From: Methylomonas albis
GTDB lineage: Bacteria; Pseudomonadota; Gammaproteobacteria; Methylococcales; Methylomonadaceae
Direction of reading: 5' to 3'
Assembly: GCF_014850955.1 (NCBI RefSeq)
Contig: NZ_JACXSS010000001.1
Coordinates: 434,001-498,000, forward strand
Length of the DNA stretch: 64,000 nt
In this document: positions 16,324 to 24,427 of the stretch, piece after piece
Numbering within the stretch: position 1 is the stretch's first letter
How the letters are laid out: the number at the start of each line of letters is the position of its first letter
Made by a program: the position numbers and the translations under genes
Notes under the pieces: model-generated
Database searches by the model: none
The model's input: the letters and a program-made list of their open reading frames with translations, nothing else
Told to the model about the DNA's origin: nothing

Positions 16324-17634
16324 ATGACATTTAAACTAAGCACCTTCACCGCCGCGTTACTACTCGGCACCGCCAGCCTGTCGGCCAACGCCGACGAAAC
16401 CTGCGCCTCGCCGTACATGGCGAAAATTACCGGCCAGGAAGATTTTGTATACATCTGGACCTTGGGCGCGGAAGGCGTCGGCGATGAGCAGGACAAGTTG
16501 GTCACCGTCGACGTTAATCCCAAGTCCAAGCAATACGGCAAGGTCATTGGCAGCCTGTCGGTGGGTGGTCGTAACGAAGCCCACCATTCCGACTTTACCG
16601 ATGACCGCAAATTTCTATGGGCCGGCGGTCTGGATACCAACAAGATTTTCATCTTCGACGTGGCCACCGACCCCGCCAAGCCTAAGCTGAGCAAAACCAT
16701 CACCGATTTCGTTGCCAAAAGTGGCGGCGTGGTCGGCCCGCACAGCTTGTACGCCTTGCCGGGGCGGATGATCATCACCGGCCTGTCCAACAACAAAGAC
16801 CACGGCGGCCGCACCGCGATTGTGGAATACAGCAACGCCGGCGACTACATCGCCACCTACTGGCTGCCGACCGACAGCAATCTGGAAGGTGCGATCAAAT
16901 CCGGCAAATACGCGGACGGCTATAACTACGATGTGCGGGTATTGCCGCGCAAAAACCTGATGCTGACCTCGTCGTTTACCGGCTGGTCGAATTACATGAT
17001 GGACTTCGGCAAAATGCTGGCCGACCCGGAAGCGATGAAACGCTTTGGTAACACCGTGGTGCAGTGGGATTTACATAGCCGCCAACCGAAGAAAGTCTTC
17101 GACGTACCCGGTGCGCCTCTGGAAGTCCGTTGCGCCTGGGCGGAAGACCACAACTACTGCTTCACCAGCACCGCGCTGACTTCGAAAATCTGGCTGATTC
17201 ATCAAGACGACAAGGGCGAATGGCAGGCCAAGGATGTGGCGGACATCGGCGAACCCGCCAAAATCCCGCTGCCGGTGGACATCTCCATTTCCAGCGACGA
17301 CAAAACCCTGTGGGTTAACACCTTCATGGACGGCATGACTCGCCGCTTCGACATCAGCGACCCGTTCCACCCTAAGCAAGTGTTCGAGCAAAAAATCGGC
17401 GCGCAAGTGAATATGGTGTCGTCGAGCTGGGACGGCAAGCGTTTGTATTACACCTCTTCGCTGCTGGCTAATTGGGATAAGAAAGGCGCGGACAACGAGC
17501 AGTTCTTCAAAGCCTATAGCTGGGACGGTAGCAAGTTGACCGAGCAGTTCTCGATTGATTTCAATAAAGAGAAACTGGGCCGGGCTCATCAGATGCGGTT
17601 TGGGGCATATTCTTTGTATGGTAAAGCGCCTTAG
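16324..17634 (+). CDS. mtoX: Methanethiol oxidase, selenium-binding-protein (SELENBP1) family
   Basis: From the ATG at 16324 (GGGGAGA site) the protein has 436 residues. A Sec signal peptide (ends near SANA-DE) sends it to the periplasm. Family landmarks include WTLGAEGVGDEQDKLVTVDV, GGRNEAHHSDFTDDRKFLWAGGL, GPHSLYALPG, VRCAWAEDHNYCFTSTALTSKIW and the C-terminal RAHQMRFG. Known members such as Hyphomicrobium MtoX are copper-dependent and oxidise methanethiol to formaldehyde, H2S and H2O2. In those clusters mtoX is followed by SCO1/SenC and MauG-like genes. Here a fused SCO1-MauG gene lies 2.7 kb downstream. A longer open frame from 16195 only reads through a repeat. Confidence 0.9.
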   Translation: MTFKLSTFTAALLLGTASLSANADETCASPYMAKITGQEDFVYIWTLGAEGVGDEQDKLVTVDVNPKSKQYGKVIGSLSVGGRNEAHHSDFTDDRKFLWAGGLDTNKIFIFDVATDPAKPKLSKTITDFVAKSGGVVGPHSLYALPGRMIITGLSNNKDHGGRTAIVEYSNAGDYIATYWLPTDSNLEGAIKSGKYADGYNYDVRVLPRKNLMLTSSFTGWSNYMMDFGKMLADPEAMKRFGNTVVQWDLHSRQPKKVFDVPGAPLEVRCAWAEDHNYCFTSTALTSKIWLIHQDDKGEWQAKDVADIGEPAKIPLPVDISISSDDKTLWVNTFMDGMTRRFDISDPFHPKQVFEQKIGAQVNMVSSSWDGKRLYYTSSLLANWDKKGADNEQFFKAYSWDGSKLTEQFSIDFNKEKLGRAHQMRFGAYSLYGKAP

Positions 17635-17645
17635 GAGGCTTTTTA

Positions 17646-17901
17646 GTGTCGCTATCGCGACGGCTTAATTTAATGTCGGGTCTCGGCCCGACGGCCGAGA
17701 TACTTTCTTTTGCTTGGCCAAAAGAAAGTATCCAAAGAAAAGGCCACCCGGACGCCGCTTGTTTCCTGCGCGCCGAAGCTTTTATCGAGGGTCGGCAGAA
17801 GGGGCTTCCCAGCCCCTCCGCCGACGCAGCGCATCCATGCGCTGCCCCTTCGGGCTGATCTCGATAAAAGCTTCGGTGCTCGGCGCGGCATACGGGAGGA
17901 A
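17646..17901 (+). repeat. Structured repeat, copy 1
   Basis: This 256-bp element starts 11 bases after the mtoX stop. It is a chain of stems: TCTCGGCC/GGCCGAGA, ACTTTCTTTTG/CAAAAGAAAGT, and a long-range stem GAAGCTTTTATCGAG/CTCGATAAAAGCTTC. The long-range stem encloses GTCGGC/GCCGAC, GGGGCT/AGCCCC and GCAGCGCAT/ATGCGCTGC. Copies 2 and 3 keep the same layout with different stem sequences. No coding frame is conserved across the copies. Confidence 0.9.
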
Positions 17902-17918
17902 CCCCGTCCCAAGTATCG

Positions 17919-17961
17919 TAGGGCGCATTAGCGATAGGGTACGCATCGGGTACCCTACCTA
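17919..17961. repeat. Short palindromic repeat (GTAGGG type)
   Basis: A unit bounded by GTAGGG and CCCTAC contains GGGTAC/GTACCC arms. Related GTACCCTAC sequences lie at 18907-18923, so this looks like another dispersed extragenic palindrome. Confidence 0.45.
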
Positions 17962-18055
17962 ACTTTATGATGTTTTTTATAAAGGTCACGAGGTATGCAG
18001 TATTATCTGAGAGGCGAAATAAGAATGTGTTAGTCGTGTGTCGTGGAGAATAGTC

Positions 18056-18232
18056 ATGAATGCTCAACCTCAGTTTATTACCAATGCGAATGGCGAAAAA
18101 ACGGCAGTCATTCTGCCAATCGCCGACTATCAAGAACTCATGGAAGACTTGGCTGATTTAGCCGCAATTGCTGAACGAAAAGACGAACCCAATATTCCAT
18201 TTGAGGCGGCGTTGTCAGAAATAGGCTTATGA
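18056..18232 (+). CDS. Antitoxin of a RelBE-type pair (Phd/YefM/RelB-like)
   Basis: The 58-residue protein begins MNAQPQFITNANGEKTAVILPIADYQELMEDL. This is the usual N-terminus of small antitoxins that bind their own promoter and the partner toxin. The ATG at 18056 has GGAG eight bases upstream. Its stop overlaps the toxin start (ATGA). The pair sits between two copies of the structured repeat. Confidence 0.82.
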   Translation: MNAQPQFITNANGEKTAVILPIADYQELMEDLADLAAIAERKDEPNIPFEAALSEIGL

Positions 18233-18489
18233 CGGTCTATGTCCTAGAGATAAAGCGGAGCGCGCAAAAGGAGTTGTCGCAATTGCCTAAGTCGATTGCC
18301 GAAAAGGTCGTTACACAAATTAGAGCGCTTGCCGACGATCCGCGGCCTAATGGGTGCAAAAAGTTAGTAGGAACCGAACATAGTTATCGAATCCGAGTAA
18401 ACGATTACCGTGTGGTGTATTCGGTTTTGGATAGCCGCTTGATTATCCAAGTCATAAAAATTGGGCATCGCAAGGATGTGTACCAATGA
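18229..18489 (+). CDS. relE: RelE-family toxin
   Basis: The 86-residue basic protein has the RelE pattern. It starts YVLEIKRSAQKELSQLPK, followed by a helix ending in IRALADDPRPNGCKKL and the C-terminal strands YRIRVNDYRVVYSV and QVIKIGHRKDVYQ. These contain the Arg and Tyr residues used by RelE to cleave mRNA in the ribosomal A site. It is translationally coupled to the antitoxin by a 4-base overlap. The second structured repeat follows 46 bases after its stop. Confidence 0.88.
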   Translation: MTVYVLEIKRSAQKELSQLPKSIAEKVVTQIRALADDPRPNGCKKLVGTEHSYRIRVNDYRVVYSVLDSRLIIQVIKIGHRKDVYQ

Positions 18490-18535
18490 TTTTGTTGGTG
18501 GAGAAGTTATAGGCAGCGAGGGGCAAGAATAGTTA

Positions 18536-18790
18536 GTGTCGCTGTCGCGACGGCTTAATTTAATGTCGGTTCGCGGACAGACAACCGCGATACTTTTCTT
18601 TGTTTGGCCAAAGAAAAGTATCCAAAAGAAAAGACACCCGGACGCCGCTTTTCCCTGCGCACCGAAGCTTTTATCGAGGGTCGGCAGAAGGGGCTTCCCA
18701 GCCCCTCCGCCGACGTGCGGCATCCCTGCCGCACCCCTTCGGGCTGATCTCGATAAAAGCTCCGGTGCTCGGCGCGGCATACGGGAGGAA
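18536..18790 (+). repeat. Structured repeat, copy 2
   Basis: This 255-bp element is a direct repeat of copy 1 at about 85-90 percent identity by eye. Where it differs it stays paired: TCGCGG/CCGCGA replaces the CTCGG/CCGAG stem, and TGCGGCA/TGCCGCA replaces GCAGCGCAT/ATGCGCTGC. The GTCGGC/GCCGAC and GGGGCT/AGCCCC stems are unchanged. Confidence 0.9.
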
Positions 18791-18939
18791 AACCTCACCT
18801 GGAGATTGGAAGGTGATTAGGAGATTTATGTGAGAGGTAGAGTACACATCGCGTACCATCTTGAATTCATTGCTTGTTCAAAGCATAAAGTAGGTGCGCA
18901 GGGCGTACCCTACCGCACTAACTTAGCAAAAGGTTTTAC

Positions 18940-19881
18940 GTGAACATTCCATTTTTCGATGCGTTGGCAAATGGGCAACGCTTTTTAATTGCTGGGGTTG
19001 GCGGAGGATTCGACATTGTCAGTGGCGTCCCCATTTACCTATATTTGCGTCGCCTTGGTAAGCAAGTGGCGATGGCCAATCTTTCTTTCACAGCGTTGGG
19101 TTTTTCTAAATGTGAAGAAATTCGCCCTGGCGCTTATCTTGTCAACAAACGATCTGCCGACTTGCCGTATTTTCCAGAGAGGTACATTTTGGAGTGGTTG
19201 TCGTCTCGGGGAGAAGAGCCGGCAATGTATGCGTTTTCGAATGAAATTGGCGTCTTACCCTTAAGAAGTGCATACGCCGAAATAGTTGAACGTCATCAAA
19301 TCGATACGCTGGTATTGGTTGATGGCGGTACCGACAGTCTGATTTTTGGGGATGAACCGGGGATAGGAACAGTTGTTGAAGACGCATGTTCAATGATTGC
19401 TGCCAATGGCGTAACCGTAAAACAAAGTTTAATGGCGATGGTAGGTTTTGGAATAGATCATTTCCACGATGTCAATCACCACGCCTGTCTTGAAAATATT
19501 GCGACTCTAATCAAGGACGATGGCTATTTGGGAGCTTTTTCTTTAACCAAGGATATGTATGAGGGCAGAGGGTTCCTGGAATTGGTTGATTATCTAAATC
19601 AAAATATGCGCGTTAGGCATTCTATTGTTACAAATTCCGTTGCTAGCGCGATAAAGGGTGAATTTGGGGATCACCAAGTGACATCTCGAACCAGTGGTAG
19701 CGAATTATTTATAAATCCACTGATGAGTTTGTATTGGACTTTTCACTTGCCTGCTGTCGTTCGGCGAATGGGGTTTGCTGCAAAAATTGAGAACACTACT
19801 GAAATGGTCGAAGTTGCTAAATTGATCCGTTCTTTCCGGATTGGAAGTAGGCTAAGGGATCGTAAGGGTATTCCATTGTAA
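18940..19881 (+). CDS. DUF1152 family protein
   Basis: The 313-residue protein begins with a GTG and shows a nucleotide-binding-like N-terminus (FLIAGVGGGFDIVSGVPIYLYLRRLGK), then TLVLVDGGTDSLIFGDEPGIGT and HFHDVNHHACLENIATL. This pattern fits the DUF1152 family, cytosolic proteins of unknown function best known from archaea and scattered bacteria. The aspartate-rich GGTDSL loop suggests a catalytic or metal site, but nothing is established. It lies between copies 2 and 3 of the structured repeat and is less G+C rich than mtoX, which suggests acquisition with the island. Confidence 0.7.
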   Translation: MNIPFFDALANGQRFLIAGVGGGFDIVSGVPIYLYLRRLGKQVAMANLSFTALGFSKCEEIRPGAYLVNKRSADLPYFPERYILEWLSSRGEEPAMYAFSNEIGVLPLRSAYAEIVERHQIDTLVLVDGGTDSLIFGDEPGIGTVVEDACSMIAANGVTVKQSLMAMVGFGIDHFHDVNHHACLENIATLIKDDGYLGAFSLTKDMYEGRGFLELVDYLNQNMRVRHSIVTNSVASAIKGEFGDHQVTSRTSGSELFINPLMSLYWTFHLPAVVRRMGFAAKIENTTEMVEVAKLIRSFRIGSRLRDRKGIPL

Positions 19882-19935
19882 AAACTCATGGCGCTCGCGC
19901 AGATCATGCATTGAAATTTTGATCCCGAGAGGGTT

Positions 19936-20331
19936 TTCCTCCCGTATGTCGCGCCGAGCACCGGAGCTTTTGGACGGACAAATCGGCAGGATAGCCGATT
20001 TGCATGCGCAGCACCCGAAGGGCAAGGTACATGGATGTACCGAGTGAGCAGCCCGTAGGGGCGATGCAGGGATGCATCGCGTTGCCGAAGGGGCAGGAAG
20101 CCCCTTTCGGCAACCCCGTTCAAAAGCTTCGGCGCGCAGGAAAAAAGCGGCATCCGGGTCGCCTTTTCTTTGGATACTTTCTTTTGGCCAAGCACAAATT
20201 CGCCTGGAGCGAATTTGAACAGCCGATAGGCTGGCCCGCAGGGCGAAAACCAGGGACGGTTTTCGTAGCGAAAGTATCTCGGCTGTCGGGCCGAGACCCG
20301 ACATTAAATAAAGCCGTCGCGGTAGCGACAC
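19936..20331 (-). repeat. Structured repeat, copy 3 (inverted, expanded)
   Basis: This 396-bp copy is inverted relative to the other two and is longer because it has extra hairpins (AAATTCGC/GCGAATTT, CGAAAAC/GTTTTCG, CAGCCGAT/AGGCTG). On its own strand the central stem is GTTGCCGAA/TTCGGCAAC instead of GTCGGC/GCCGAC. The inner palindrome is GCGATGCA/TGCATCGC, and the closing stem is AGCTTTTG/CAAAAGCT. Base pairing is kept while sequence changes. It ends 26 bp before the next gene. Confidence 0.88.
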
Positions 20332-20356
20332 CACCTCAAGAGTAAACAGCAATCTA

Positions 20357-22354
20357 ATGAAGCTCCCTTATCGCCGTAGTTTATCTTGTCTGAAAGCCGA
20401 CGCTGGAGCGTCCGCCGCGGCATTCCCACGCTGGAGCATGGGAACGATAGCGTTACTATGCTTTCTCTTTAACTTGGTAACGCCATTAAGCCAAGCTCAA
20501 GAAACCAAACCCTTAGCCCCCGGCTACACCGCATTACCATTTGAACCCGCAAAACCCGGCACCTACACGCTGCCAGTCATCACCAAAGCTGCCGACGGCC
20601 AAGTAATAACCAGCAACAACCAACCAAAAAACCTCCACGACTTAATGGGCGACAAGCTGGTGTTGCTCAGCTTCATCTACGCCGCCTGCAGCGATGTCAA
20701 CGGCTGCCCGCTGGCGACTCAGGTGTTGCACAAAATCAGCCGGCAATTGCAAAAACAGCCGGAATTGGCGGACAAACTCAGGTTGTTGACGCTGAGCTTT
20801 AACCCCGCGCAAGACACCCCGGAGATGATGCGCCATTACGGCGAGGGTTTTAAAACCGGTGACTTCGATTGGCAATTTTTGACCACCAAAGACGAGGCCA
20901 GCTTGCAGCCCATCCTCGGCGGCTACCAGCAAAACGTGCAAAAGGTCTACGATGATAAAGGCCAGTTTACCGGCACGTTTTCGCATTTGTTGCGGGTGTA
21001 TCTGATCGACAAAGACAAGAACGTCCGGAATATCTATAGTGTGGATTTTCTACACGCCGACACGCTGATCAACGATGTAAAGACCTTGCTGGCCGATGCC
21101 AAGCCGGAAGTCGCGCCGGGGCTGGTCCAGGCGGAGATGTTGTTTCAGCCTGGTGACAACAAACAAAATTACCAGCAGACTGATTACCAAACCCGCTCAC
21201 TGGCGTTGGCGCAGCGGCGTGGCATTCCGGCAAAGCTGATTGAGTTTGCTCAAAAACCTCCGCTGGGTTTGCCGAAGTTACCGGTGCCGAAAGACAATCC
21301 GCTGACCAACGCCAAAATCGAATTGGGCCGCAAGTTGTTTTTCGACCGCCGGCTGTCGCTGAACAATACCTTTTCCTGTGCCATCTGCCATATCCCGGAA
21401 CAAGGCTTTAGTAATAACGAAATGACCTCGGCGGTGGGCATCGAAGGGCGTAGTGTGCGGCGTAACAGTCCGTCTCTGTATAACGTCGGTTACGCGCAAT
21501 TGCTGTTTCACGATGGCCGGGAAAACAGTCTGGAGCAACAAGCCTGGGGGCCATTGCTGGCGCATAACGAGATGGCGAATCCGTCAATTGGTTATGTGGT
21601 GGACAAGCTGAAAGTCAGCGCCGATTATCGCGGGTTGTTTGAAAAGGCCTTTAACAAAGGGCCGACGATGGAAACTATCGGTCAGGCCTTGGCCAGCTAT
21701 CAGCGCGCCTTGAATGCTGCTGATTCGCCGTTCGATCGTTGGTATTTTGGAAAACAGAAATCTGCACTCAGCGAGGCAGCGCAGCGCGGTTTTAGCTTGT
21801 TTACCGGCAAAGCCACTTGCAGCGCTTGCCATACGCTTGACGACAAGTCTGCCTTATTTACCGATCAAAAACGGCATAACACAGGGATCGGCTATGCTGA
21901 GTCCATGCAAAAGTCTCCGGAACAGCAAAAAGTGCAAGTGGCGCCAGGCGTATTTGTGGACGTGAATAGCGCCAATCTGAAAGGTCTGAATGCCGAGAAA
22001 CCCGGCGACTTGGGCTATTACGAGATTAGCCAAAATCCCGCTGACCGCTGGGCCTACAAAACCCCGTCGCTGCGCAACGTCGCACTCAGTGCGCCCTACA
22101 TGCATAACGGTTCCCTGCCGACTTTGGCGGAGGTGGTGAAGTTTTACAATCAAGGCGGCGCGGTGAACGAAAATTTGTCGCCCTTGCTCAAGCCGCTGGG
22201 TTTGTCTGATCGGGAAAGCGCTGATCTTGTAGCGTTTTTAACAGCGCTGACTGGCGGCAACGTAAGCACTTTGATTTCCGATGCGTTCGCCGCACCGGTC
22301 GGCGATAGCGGCACGATGGCGCTGCCTATGTCGAGAGCTAGTAAAGGTAGATAG
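20357..22354 (+). CDS. Fused SCO1/SenC - dihaem peroxidase (MauG/CcpA-like) protein
   Basis: The 665-residue protein joins two copper/haem maturation modules. Residues ~60-250 are SCO1-like, with a cysteine pair C111/C117 in CSDVNGC (CX5C rather than the usual CX3C) and H210 in the expected HxxxxYLID context. Residues ~300-640 are a dihaem cytochrome c peroxidase/MauG domain with haem motifs CAICH (C341-H345) and CSACH (C488-H492) and the TPSLRNVALSAPYMHNG motif (M582). SCO1 and MauG genes accompany mtoX elsewhere and are thought to mature it, so this protein probably does so in the periplasm. The true start may be ATG 20438, because the first 27 codons read a dispersed repeat. Confidence 0.88.
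   Translation: MKLPYRRSLSCLKADAGASAAAFPRWSMGTIALLCFLFNLVTPLSQAQETKPLAPGYTALPFEPAKPGTYTLPVITKAADGQVITSNNQPKNLHDLMGDKLVLLSFIYAACSDVNGCPLATQVLHKISRQLQKQPELADKLRLLTLSFNPAQDTPEMMRHYGEGFKTGDFDWQFLTTKDEASLQPILGGYQQNVQKVYDDKGQFTGTFSHLLRVYLIDKDKNVRNIYSVDFLHADTLINDVKTLLADAKPEVAPGLVQAEMLFQPGDNKQNYQQTDYQTRSLALAQRRGIPAKLIEFAQKPPLGLPKLPVPKDNPLTNAKIELGRKLFFDRRLSLNNTFSCAICHIPEQGFSNNEMTSAVGIEGRSVRRNSPSLYNVGYAQLLFHDGRENSLEQQAWGPLLAHNEMANPSIGYVVDKLKVSADYRGLFEKAFNKGPTMETIGQALASYQRALNAADSPFDRWYFGKQKSALSEAAQRGFSLFTGKATCSACHTLDDKSALFTDQKRHNTGIGYAESMQKSPEQQKVQVAPGVFVDVNSANLKGLNAEKPGDLGYYEISQNPADRWAYKTPSLRNVALSAPYMHNGSLPTLAEVVKFYNQGGAVNENLSPLLKPLGLSDRESADLVAFLTALTGGNVSTLISDAFAAPVGDSGTMALPMSRASKGR
20397..20449. repeat. 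REP-like repeat inside the 5' end of the SCO1-MauG frame
   Basis: GACGCT-GG-AGCGTC (20400-20413) is followed by CATTCCCACGCTGGAGC and GGGAACGAT (20421-20446). It is the same unit as at 16269, upstream of mtoX. In both places the open frame through the repeat encodes AFPRWS(V/M)GTI, which argues that this segment is not a conserved protein part. Confidence 0.7.
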
Positions 22355-22440
22355 CTTCGGGGGGGTGACCGGTTTTTTGTCACAAAATGGTAATATAGCA
22401 CTGCTAAATTAGCTCAATCCTTGGACCCTTTAGACTAAAC

Positions 22441-23139
22441 ATGCTTATGTCGAACTTGAAAATCCTGGTCGTGGAAGACGAAGAAGCTATCAGGGAGATG
22501 CTGGTTATGGTGTTGGAGCAGGCGAATCTGAGCGTGATCGCCGTTGGCAGTGCCGAGCTGGCAAGGGAGAGTCTGGCCGATAACATGGTGGACCTAATTA
22601 TTCTGGATTGGATGCTGCCGGGGATCAGCGGTGTGGAGTTGGCTCGACGCTTGAAAAACGAACCGGGTTACAAGGATTTACCCATTATCTTGCTTACCGC
22701 GCGCGGCGAGGAAGAGGACAAGATTCGCGGTTTGGAAATCGGTGCCGACGATTATGTGACCAAGCCTTTTTCGCCGAAAGAACTCATCGCCCGGATCAAG
22801 GCCGTGATGCGCCGCAGCGGCAAACTATCGGAATCCGGCCAGCTTAGTGTCGGCGACCTGACTCTGGATGCCGAGCAACATAAACTGACTATCGCCGGGC
22901 GCAGTCTGGAAGTCAGTCCCACCGAGTTTAGATTAATGCAGTTTTTTATGACCAATCCCGATAAGGTCTACAGTCGCACCCATCTGTTGGATCAGGTCTG
23001 GGGTCGTAGCGTGTATATCGAGGAACGTACCGTCGATGTGCACATTCGCCGTTTGCGCAAAATTCTGGCTACATACGGTCGAGAGGAGCTGATTCAGACC
23101 GTACGCGGTTTCGGGTACCGCTTTTCGATGGCAAACTGA
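22441..23139 (+). CDS. phoB: Phosphate-type response regulator PhoB
   Basis: The protein of 232 residues (230 from the second ATG at 22447) has a receiver domain with the acidic VVEDEE pocket, the phosphorylated aspartate in LIILDWMLPG, and the conserved KPF. An OmpR-type winged helix follows (SPTEFRLMQFFMTNPDKVYSRTHLLDQVWG). The match to PhoB is close along its length. PhoB activates phosphate-starvation genes when phosphorylated by PhoR, whose gene follows six bases later. No pst transporter genes are near. Neither ATG has a clear ribosome site. Confidence 0.9.
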   Translation: MLMSNLKILVVEDEEAIREMLVMVLEQANLSVIAVGSAELARESLADNMVDLIILDWMLPGISGVELARRLKNEPGYKDLPIILLTARGEEEDKIRGLEIGADDYVTKPFSPKELIARIKAVMRRSGKLSESGQLSVGDLTLDAEQHKLTIAGRSLEVSPTEFRLMQFFMTNPDKVYSRTHLLDQVWGRSVYIEERTVDVHIRRLRKILATYGREELIQTVRGFGYRFSMAN

Positions 23140-23145
23140 TTATTC

Positions 23146-24420
23146 ATGCAGCGTTGGCAGAGGGAAATAAATATCGCTGTTGCTGTACTGATACCGGCTG
23201 TACTGCTGAGTTTTTTTGTCGGGCACTTCAGTTATTTTTTATTGGCGATTACGCTATTTCTGTATATCAGGCAGACCATCAGCGTTAATAAGCTGGAGCG
23301 TTGGCTGAGCCAGGGCGGGATTGGTGAACGGCCGGATTTTAAAGGGATCTGGGGAGATATTTACTATCATCTGTATAAAATCCGTAAAAGTCAGAAACGC
23401 CGCAAGAAAAAGCTGGGCAAGATGCTGGATAGCTTTCGCAAGTCTACCAGCGCCTTACCCGATGCGATTGTGGTGTTGGGCGTTTACGGCGAGATTGAGT
23501 GGAGCAATAAAGTTGCCCACGATTTTTTGGGTCTGAAAAGGTCGGATAACGGCCAGCGAATTCCCAATCTGGTGCGTCATCCACTATTCGTTCAATACCT
23601 GAAAGATCAGGACTACCATAACAAAATCTGTATCCCGTCACCGGTCAACGAAAACATGTTCTTGCAAATCGGCATCGTTCCGTATGGCGTCGGTCTGCGC
23701 TTGTTAATGGCTCAGGATGTGACGCATCTAAAGAATATCGAGCGGATGCGTACCGATTTTGTTGCTAACGTTTCCCATGAATTACGCACCCCGATCACCG
23801 TACTGCGCGGCTATCTGGAAACGCTGCAGGAAATGGATGAGGGCAATAGTCCTTATACGCGGTCCTTCCAAAACATGGCCGCGCAAACCGAGCGCATGCA
23901 GGTATTGATAGACGATCTGCTGCTGCTGGCGCGCCTGGAAAGCAAGGCCAAAAAATTCGAATGTGTGCTGATAAAGGACTTGCTGGCGCAGGTTTGTCAG
24001 GAAAGCGATCTACTGGAAAGAGACGAGCGCCGGGTCGAGCTGATTGTGGACAGCCAAGCCAATCTGCGTGGCGATATGGAGGAATTACGCAGCGCGTTCA
24101 GTAATCTGTTAGTTAATGCAATGAAATATTCGCAGCCTGATTCGCCGGTTAAAGTGAGTTGGCGCGGTAAGCCGGATGGCAGCGTTTATTTTGAGGTGGA
24201 AGACTTTGGCGATGGGATCGCCAGCGTGGATATTCCCAGGATTACCGAGCGCTTTTATCGCGCGGAAGTTAAACGCAATCAAAAAATCGCCGGTACGGGG
24301 CTGGGCTTGGCCATAGTGAAGCATGTGCTGGTCAGGCATGATGCCAAGCTGGATATCGAAAGTCAGCTGGGCAAAGGCAGCAAATTCCGCTGCGTGTTTC
24401 CGCGGCAACGTGTGTGCTGA
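23146..24420 (+). CDS. phoR: Phosphate regulon sensor histidine kinase PhoR
   Basis: The 424-residue membrane kinase has two N-terminal hydrophobic helices (residues ~8-45), a basic linker and a PAS domain (ALPDAIVVLGVYGEIEWSN). The HisKA box is FVANVSHELRTPI with the phosphorylated histidine. The HATPase domain shows SNLLVNAMKYS, DFGDGI and GTGLGLAIVKHV. This is the normal PhoR layout without a large periplasmic domain. It forms an operon with phoB and converges on the MASE1 gene, with seven bases between the stops. Confidence 0.92.
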   Translation: MQRWQREINIAVAVLIPAVLLSFFVGHFSYFLLAITLFLYIRQTISVNKLERWLSQGGIGERPDFKGIWGDIYYHLYKIRKSQKRRKKKLGKMLDSFRKSTSALPDAIVVLGVYGEIEWSNKVAHDFLGLKRSDNGQRIPNLVRHPLFVQYLKDQDYHNKICIPSPVNENMFLQIGIVPYGVGLRLLMAQDVTHLKNIERMRTDFVANVSHELRTPITVLRGYLETLQEMDEGNSPYTRSFQNMAAQTERMQVLIDDLLLLARLESKAKKFECVLIKDLLAQVCQESDLLERDERRVELIVDSQANLRGDMEELRSAFSNLLVNAMKYSQPDSPVKVSWRGKPDGSVYFEVEDFGDGIASVDIPRITERFYRAEVKRNQKIAGTGLGLAIVKHVLVRHDAKLDIESQLGKGSKFRCVFPRQRVC

Positions 24421-24427
24421 GGGGCGG

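Noticed and set aside
17561-20352. Open frames inside the three structured repeats on both strands
   Set aside because: Their predicted peptides are Arg/Ser/Pro-rich, differ between copies and have no fixed frame. The paired stems explain the sequence better.
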